The notes under the pieces were generated by a model. The model was not told the origin of the DNA. It saw only the letters and a program-made list of their open reading frames with translations, and did no database searches. From NCBI RefSeq assembly GCF_030272615.1, contig NC_081409.1, positions 651,092,468 through 651,156,467 of the forward strand: a stretch of 64,000 nucleotides of DNA, read 5' to 3'. Numbering within the stretch: position 1 is the first letter of the stretch; every line of letters starts with the position of its first letter. Of the stretch, positions 58,017 through 64,000 are shown piece by piece. This stretch comes from Cryptomeria japonica. Taxonomy: Eukaryota; Streptophyta; Pinopsida; Cupressales; Cupressaceae. Made by a program: the position numbers and the translations under genes.

Positions 58017-59599
58017 ATACTATACATAGAAAATGTGCAATATGTGTATTACGTGTGATACCTAGATGCCTATGGGGGTTCACATCTTGACAAATATCCT
58101 TCATCAATATGAAACGCATCTCTATGTTATGGAGTGACTATGCATTGTTACATCCGCATGTGTGTGTGTGTGTGCATGCATGTACATGTGTTATATCTCT
58201 ACATAGACCATCTTTAGATTTAATCATGTGTATGAACATATGTAAATTAAATCATGATAAGCATCTAAATCAAAATCTTTCATCACATGAGCATATTAAA
58301 TAACAACATCATCCATCCATGAGAACACATGATATATATATATATATATATATATCTGTGTGTGTAATGTATCGTGTCAATATACATGTATTGCATCACT
58401 ACAAAAACAAGTGATGTTGTCATATGTGTCTTTGATATACATCAATACATCCATGTATATATCCCCAAAAAAAGTTGTACATGAAATAAATTAAAAATGT
58501 CTCATGACTGCTATGGTGGGCAAGTCCCTGAGGTTGCTGGTGTTGGAGGATCCTGGTCCTAGTGAAGAGGCTTTCTGATTGAGGTCGATTGTGATCTCGC
58601 AATAGTACTACTCCATAATCATAGGCTCCTCATCTCTCCTCGTAACTCAATGATAGTCTCCTGTTTTGTCATCAGCTCCTCTCGTACCACCATCTCTCAT
58701 CAGTGTGATGCCTCAAGGTCTTCCATTAGCTAGCGCACTCGAGGGTGGTCTAAGTGATCTGTGACACCCTATTGAGTAACATCCACCTATTATTAGAGGT
58801 CATCAACCTGGATCTACAGAGCATCATGTGCCCTCTCGACACTCTTGGCTCATGTCACTGCCCGGTCTCTCTCTAAGGACAATGCGGACCTCCTGCAAGG
58901 CCTAATCCCACTGCCCCATCACAATGGTCAGTTGTGTTGCTTCTTGCACCAGCTCCATTCAACCCTCCTCATATGTTGTTCATATTCATGCTATAGGCTT
59001 GAACAAGTGAACATGTCTCCCCACTGACTGGATGGGCCAATAGGTGTCCAGCATGAGGCCCCAAATCTACACATCGAGGGTGACCTCTGTGAGCACCTGG
59101 TGGATGAAGCTCAACCACTCGGTCATGCCCTCTGCAAACACAAAAAAAGACTAAAGTACATCAACTGAAATCAAAATTACATACTAGGATCGCCCCTCTA
59201 CCAATCTATATCCTATGGAGGCACCCTGCTGGAGGATCCCTCTATGGTCGTTGTTGTTGTTACTAGTCACACCCGTGCCGCAGACAACTATGTAATTTGT
59301 GATAGTGGAAGAGCCCTAGCAGACAACATAGGTCTATCTGACTCGATCTCCTCATCTATTGTATCTACCTCAGTCTCCCACCCTCATTGGTCGAGGAGGC
59401 CTACTCATCGCTATCACCTCCTAAGGCTTTGACATATCCTCCTACTACACCTGGTGAAAAAATCAATGTTGGGCGCACCCTGCTCCACCAACCTGCGAAA
59501 CTTGGAGTGACTCTGACATCATCTATATCAAGATACTGTTTGATGTTGTCATCATCAATCCCCTACGAATTTTTTTATACATCTCCTAGGGTGGGATGG
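58017..59599. other. T1 3' region, no clear gene
   Basis: After the G4 insertion the T1 integrase frame closes within about 60 bp. The region has a TG-rich tract (58159-58172), an (AT)n run (58332-58353), and from about 58600 a less AT-rich sequence that could be the far end of the antisense ORF to its right, but no convincing domain. Confidence 0.5.
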
Positions 59600-60562
59600 G
59601 ATAGGTCATGCGATCGCAGCGCACTCCTGGCTGATCGTGCATAGGTAGGTGCAACAGGTGGGAACATTTGCATCTATCCAAACTAACACATGCATCACCA
59701 CCAGTAGTATGACATCACCACATGGTCTAGGTGGTCGAGTAAGAAGTGGTCTCTCTACATCCATGGGAGTTGTGTGTGGTATGTAGTCCAAACCCCCATA
59801 TGTTGGTACAGATGTCAGATAACATCTCTGATCCCAAGCTGGTCGAAGGTGATCCTCCAGTATGTCAGGTCTCTCATCCACCATCCTCTGCATCATAATG
59901 GATATGAGTCTACTCATGGCATGTCCAAGGGCATGGGCGTTAGAAATCCAACTGGTCACTTGCAAGTGATGTGATCGAAGGCCCAAACCTATAGAAGTGT
60001 GCATGCAATCAAGCTTTGATACTTGTGGTGCATATATTGCTATAGCTCATAGTATAGGTGGGCTAGCATGCTGCGACCCCACACATATATTGTCTGTCTC
60101 TCCTCCATCTCTTAGATCAAGGGGACAAACCCTATAGTCAACTTTGATTTACAATTGTGTGTTAGTACCTGTCGTACGATGGTTGCGATCATGATGCACC
60201 ATACCAGGGGAATCGACACTTGTCCCTATCCTAGCGCTCGTAAGTAGACATGTCCTATGGTGTCTATCGTCTACCCTAGGGCCTATCCCTGTTATCTGAC
60301 CAACTTCACTGTAGATAGGATATCTAGTGATACTCACTCCCCCCAGATGGTAAGTAGTAGAATGTGGTAGACCTTGATCAATGTGACACTCTCTTATCGG
60401 CAGTTGGAAGGACATGGTGTCTATATCCCACCTCTCCATCAATGCCTGTAGCATCAGGGCATGAAACTGAAACTTAAGCAAGGTGAACATCCACCACAAA
60501 CCTACTCTACAGAGAAGTCGTATATCAGTCATCGATAACTTTTTTGCCCGACTGCACAACAT
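59600..60562 (-). pseudogene. T1 antisense ORF with plant-mobile-domain-like segment
   Basis: On the minus strand, 60562-60149 encodes a segment resembling the plant mobile domain (PMD, the MAIN/aminotransferase-like family). An ALMERWD motif is followed by SFQLPI and a GE-V-TL-like block that continues in another frame (TLIKVYHILLLTIWGE), so a frameshift lies near 60385. A second open part, 60004-59606, continues downstream. The PMD fits by pattern (ERW, then F.LP, then TL.DVY.I) rather than by search. Extra ORFs, sometimes antisense, are known in the 3' region of Tat-group gypsy elements, and PMDs are known in some. The frame is decayed. Confidence 0.55.
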
Positions 60563-60599
60563 CTACAACAGGTGCCCTGACGTATGCTCTAACATCTCA

Positions 60600-61442
60600 A
60601 GCAATGTCTATACACAAAAAAATTCATCAGTTCTAATTCGTCTTTCCCAACCGATGCCTACGCGCCCAAAAGATGACATCGCATCTTCTACATGTTAGTG
60701 CGCATTCAGGACAATAGCGCATCATCTGGATGAATGTGCCCGTTGGCGATAATGGCATGCTACTTGAATGGAAGTGTGTCCCATGGACGCTTGCATAGCT
60801 ATCCTAGCTAAAATGCTACAAAAATGCATTCAAAGATACAAAGAAGCGTGCTTTGAGCTGTACTTGGTTGGGCTCATCGCCCTACTTGATTGCAGTCCAT
60901 AAATCCTTGATCCTGCTAGCTCGGTGTTCTTATCTACATAGAATTTTTTATCAACTTATATTCAAATATTTGCTCAAATTCCCACAATGAATAGTAAAAG
61001 TGGCCCTTCTTGGGGCCCACTTTTGAGTGAATAGCCTAGTTGTTGCCCGAAATGACTTTTACCCATTTTTTGATAATTTTGGCTCATTTTCCTTCTTGCT
61101 TTCCCCACCTCACTGGGGGAAAAACACGAGGGACAATATACTCACCTTCATCTGATTTTTATTGCTGAAGTAGTTTCCTTTGGTTTTTTGTGCTGACAAA
61201 TTTTTTAGTCTTGCAGTATGAAATTCATCATACCAAATACTAGGTTTTCTCATGGATACTTGTGGGCATCGCTCTTGATCGCTGACTTGACCCTTGCAAT
61301 TTCTATAGTATGCTTTTTGGCTAAGAATTTATTGCATTCACTGCATTAATTGCAGTACATGGGCTCAATGAACATATCTTTCTAAATTACTTTAGTACGA
61401 CTGATTCCTATAGCCGATCAACCCACTAAAGTTGGGGCAAAA
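60600..61442. other. T1 3' untranslated region
   Basis: I see no coding frame or repeat here. CTAAAGTTGGGGCAAAA directly before the 3' LTR (61426-61442) is a plausible polypurine tract. Confidence 0.5.
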
Positions 61443-62653
61443 TGCAGTGTCCTAAATTGTGCCCAATGCATTTATGACACTTACACATGACGCCTAGTGT
61501 ATTAATGATGAACCTATTATCAAAATTGCATCATTTTGGCATCATAGGCTTGGAAGACAAAGTGCCTCAAAATGCCTTGAAAGTCCCTTTGGGACCATTT
61601 TTGTGCGGACTACAACAAGATGCGAGGACGTCCACTCATCACACTAATGTCTCAAAAAGTTGGCAGAATCTAGAATTTGACAGAGAATTAGACATAGGTT
61701 GATGAATGTCCTTTCGCTCATGTTTCACCGTAACGGCTCTCCGCACCTCTTCTGAGTTTAAGAACCCTTCCTAGCTCATTTGGAGGGGTTCCCACTTTGG
61801 GTTCTTGGCTCTTGGCTCTTGTTATGCTCTTGATATCACATTTCTCTCTTCATGCTCTTGGATACACACTATACCAACATCAAGCTACAACTATCTTGTG
61901 GTGGATCCTAGCAACAAACACTATTACAAGCTTGGTCACGCTTGTATCTTGAACAAAGAGGGGTTTGTCTTCACGCCTTGTCTTCTCTTTTATCTATGTC
62001 ATTTACATGCAATTAGTCCTTTGCATTATTGATTGTATCTATCATCTAGTTGCATTCGTTATTTCCAATATTCCAATATATTTACATTGCATGGAATAGG
62101 GGTTCCCTTCCATTAAGCAAAGTATAGTTTCTATTTGCATTATTTCCAATTTACTAAGTTTATAAGTTTACTTATATTTTTCTAATTTATCTATTTGGTT
62201 GTTCGTGGCGGTGGAAACACCTAAGCTGGGATTTGACTAAGGTAGATCCCTATATAACCCCAATAATTTCCCATGTTCTAGTATGTGTAGGTGACGAATA
62301 GATTCCATGTGCAAGACGCTCTACACAAAATCAGCTTTTGGAACTTCTCTGTCTGCGGGTTGTACATACGATAGCGTGTCGTGCTACCGTCTGTGCCCCA
62401 CACTGGTGTCTAAAACCCGAGGGCTTCTTGGTTGGCAGGTATAATCTACTTTTAATGTTTTATCATTCTATAAATCTAGTTTTTGTATTTTGTTATTATG
62501 GTACTGTAACTCTATCATTTATTTCTATAGCATAGTTAGTTTGGTTATTTGTTATCCCTTGGCTCATCTTAGTGCCAGTTCGAAGAGGTAGTGGCATATT
62601 GATTTGCCTTATAAGATTAATCATCTTGGAGAGGGAAAATATCCTCCCCTACA
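61443..62653 (+). repeat. 3' LTR of T1
   Basis: 1,211 bp from TGCAGTGTCC to CCCCTACA, the uninterrupted partner of 23353-31149. The TSD ACAAG follows at 62654-62658. Confidence 0.92.
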
Positions 62654-62666
62654 ACAAGGAACCAAA

Positions 62667-62680
62667 GCTCTGATACCAAT
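62667..62680 (-). other. C2 primer binding site
   Basis: On the minus strand ATTGGTATCAGAGC lies between the C2 LTR and the short leader where T1 inserted. It is an exact initiator-Met type. Confidence 0.85.
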
Positions 62681-64000
62681 TATTGAATATCCAGGCAACT
62701 AAGAGGGGGATGAATCAGTTGACAATAATTTTTTTTTTAAACTCTTATTCACATATCCAAAATAACTAGAAGAATTAATCAAAGTAGATAAAGTATGAAA
62801 GCATATGCACAAAATAAATCAAACACATAGAACACCAAAATTTACATGGAAAACCCAAGAAGGGAAAAACCACGGAGAATGCTAATTCTCAATGTAGAAA
62901 CACCAGTTAAGGTGATACCGATTAAGGTGATTTTTATAAAGGATGGTTCACTACCAAAATGCTCACTGTGGGTGTCTCACTACCTAGAAAGGCTCACAGC
63001 TAGAGGGCTCACTACCTAGAAAAAGGCTCAATGCTGAAGAGAGAAAGATTAAACAGAATCCACCACTAGAACACAATCTGTAATGTCGAAACTGCTTCTG
63101 GTAACAATCCACAACACAACTCTTGCACATTAACCAAATTATTTCAATCTCGCATATCTTTAATGCAAAAAGCCATGTCAACTTATCTAGATTACACTCT
63201 TACACATATTGTCTTCAAAATAACATAATCCTCTAAGTCAGCCAAGACAAAGATCTAAAATAGGTCACCACTAAACATTCTAGTAGTTTGAAGGAATGAT
63301 AAGTGGACCATAACACAATGTTCCTCATTGAACTCAATAACACATTACATACATCACCAAAGTCGGTTCTTAAACATTATCCACACGCTATACAATTGCC
63401 ATTACACAACCTCAACAGTAGAACCAAAATCCTCAATTTTTGGATCAATCCAGACTCCAAAATATCACTAAGTAGCATTATTAACACATCTTCTAATAAG
63501 CCAAGTCTTCCAAGGAATCATCAAATGACCATCAACATCACATACATACCTATCTTTGACACTGTTGCTCAATATACCACATCTAAACCTAATTGGACCC
63601 CAAGACTTGACATCAATGACAACATATGATATAATGCTAACAGACAGTACAATGCATGATTTAAAACATGATTGAATGAAAATAAGGTAGTCAAGACATG
63701 ATAGAAAAGAAGGCAACCAAGACACAATTGACAATAATGAAGACTATTCTTAGTAACACGGTGTTGCTTTAGCTATGATAAGGTCTTACATGTCAATAAT
63801 AGAGCACATAGACCTTTGGGGGCCTAAAGAAGGCTACAAAAGAGTCATACATGAAAATATAAAGGGATTGTGATAGTCAAAGTTAGGAAATGCCAATCAT
63901 CTTGTGAAAAAAAGCTTCTAGTAAAAGACAAGCAAGTGTTTATTCTATCTTTGATACACCCATCCTATCCTTTAAACAATACCTTTAGACAAAAATATAA
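62681..64000 (-). repeat. 5' LTR of C2, running off the window
   Basis: Its inner end is TATTGAATATCC at 62681 (minus strand ...CAATA, probably CAACA originally). C-rich hairpin arms lie near 62696-62702 and 62715-62721. No frame is convincing; the far end is outside the window. It is not the same LTR family as X. Confidence 0.7.

Larger units (their letters stand above)
23353..62653 (+). mobile_element. T1: Tat-like Ty3/gypsy element with three nested insertions
   Basis: T1 is bounded by TSDs ACAAG (23348-23352 and 62654-62658). After removal of G3, C3 and G4 its order is 5' LTR, primer site, short pre-protease region, protease, G-patch-like motif, RT, RNase H, a second RNase H, integrase, a long 3' region with an antisense mobile-domain-like ORF, and 3' LTR. 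Integrase after RNase H identifies Ty3/gypsy; the second RNase H points to the Tat group. Its LTRs have diverged visibly, in line with it hosting later insertions. Confidence 0.88.
18907..64000 (-). mobile_element. C2: minus-strand Ty1/copia element hosting T1 and S1
   Basis: Read on the minus strand, C2 has an LTR (64000 to 62681), primer site (62678-62667), a gag leader interrupted by T1, gag (to about 22441), protease and integrase (to 20735), RT (after S1) and partial RNase H (to 18907). Removing T1 with one ACAAG and S1 with one AGTTC restores a normal copia order. Its left LTR is not present; X and C1 lie there. Confidence 0.8.

Noticed and set aside
63303-63734. ORFs of 88-108 aa on both strands near the right edge
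   Set aside because: They overlap each other in the C2 LTR and show no family motif.
1-64000. tRNA, rRNA, CRISPR array or host gene
   Set aside because: Nothing with the needed structure was seen on either strand; all sizeable coding similarity belongs to mobile elements.

Overview
The window looks like a gene-poor piece of a large plant nuclear genome. Everything I can identify is LTR retrotransposon sequence in various stages of decay. I see no intact host gene, rRNA, tRNA, CRISPR array or bacterial-type operon. The mix of Ty1/copia elements and a Tat-like Ty3/gypsy element, the initiator-Met-type primer sites (TGGTATCAGAGC), and many old copies damaged mainly by point mutations fit a seed plant with a very large genome. 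A gymnosperm is plausible, but the sequence alone does not prove it.

The layout is a stack of insertions inside insertions, and most layers can be ordered from 5-bp target-site duplications (TSDs). The outermost layer on the right is a minus-strand copia element, C2 (18907 to beyond 64000). C2 carries a solo LTR, S1 (19960-20734, TSD AGTTC), and a Ty3/gypsy element, T1 (23353-62653, TSD ACAAG). T1 was in turn hit by G3 (24350-30931, TSD CAGGT) in its 5' LTR, by copia element C3 (34237-46773, TSD TTACC) in its RT/RNase H region, and by G4 (48977-58016, TSD ATACT) after its integrase. C3 carries a further 6.3-kb insertion, N1 (35391-41686, near-TSD CATAT/CACAT), in its left LTR. G4 carries a solo LTR, S2 (51897-53335, TSD AAAGG). 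On the left, plus-strand copia element C1 (5280-18359) abuts a minus-strand LTR fragment, X (18360-18906). C1 is split by G2 (6579-15007, TSD CATAA) and apparently by G1 (1-5279, left end outside the window). G2 holds a truncated gypsy-type fragment, P1 (12979-14717), in its 3' LTR.

The most interesting content is the G family: four copies (G1-G4) with the same unusual plan. Each has copia-type LTRs, an initiator-Met-type primer site where visible, and a Gag-like ORF that is a long coiled coil followed by four CCHC zinc knuckles. There is no pol. Instead a second ORF (ORF2) of about 1,050-1,160 codons and unknown function follows, then a polypurine tract and the LTR. ORF2 has a globular N-terminal half, a central basic segment resembling a nuclear localisation signal, and a charged C-terminal half rich in predicted coiled coil. 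Between gag and ORF2 the copies keep an inverted repeat and a TATA-like box at nearly fixed distance from the ORF2 start, which suggests ORF2 has its own promoter. The G elements share the polypurine cassettes, LTR termini and a covarying hairpin at the LTR 3' end with the pol-bearing copia elements C1 and C3. The simplest reading is a non-autonomous family mobilised in trans by copia relatives.

All coding regions are broken. In ORF2, in-frame stops are mostly TAG with few frameshifts, as expected from deamination of methylated CAG/CCAG sites. Features are named G1-G4 (gag+ORF2 elements), C1-C3 (copia), T1 (gypsy), N1, P1, S1, S2 and X.
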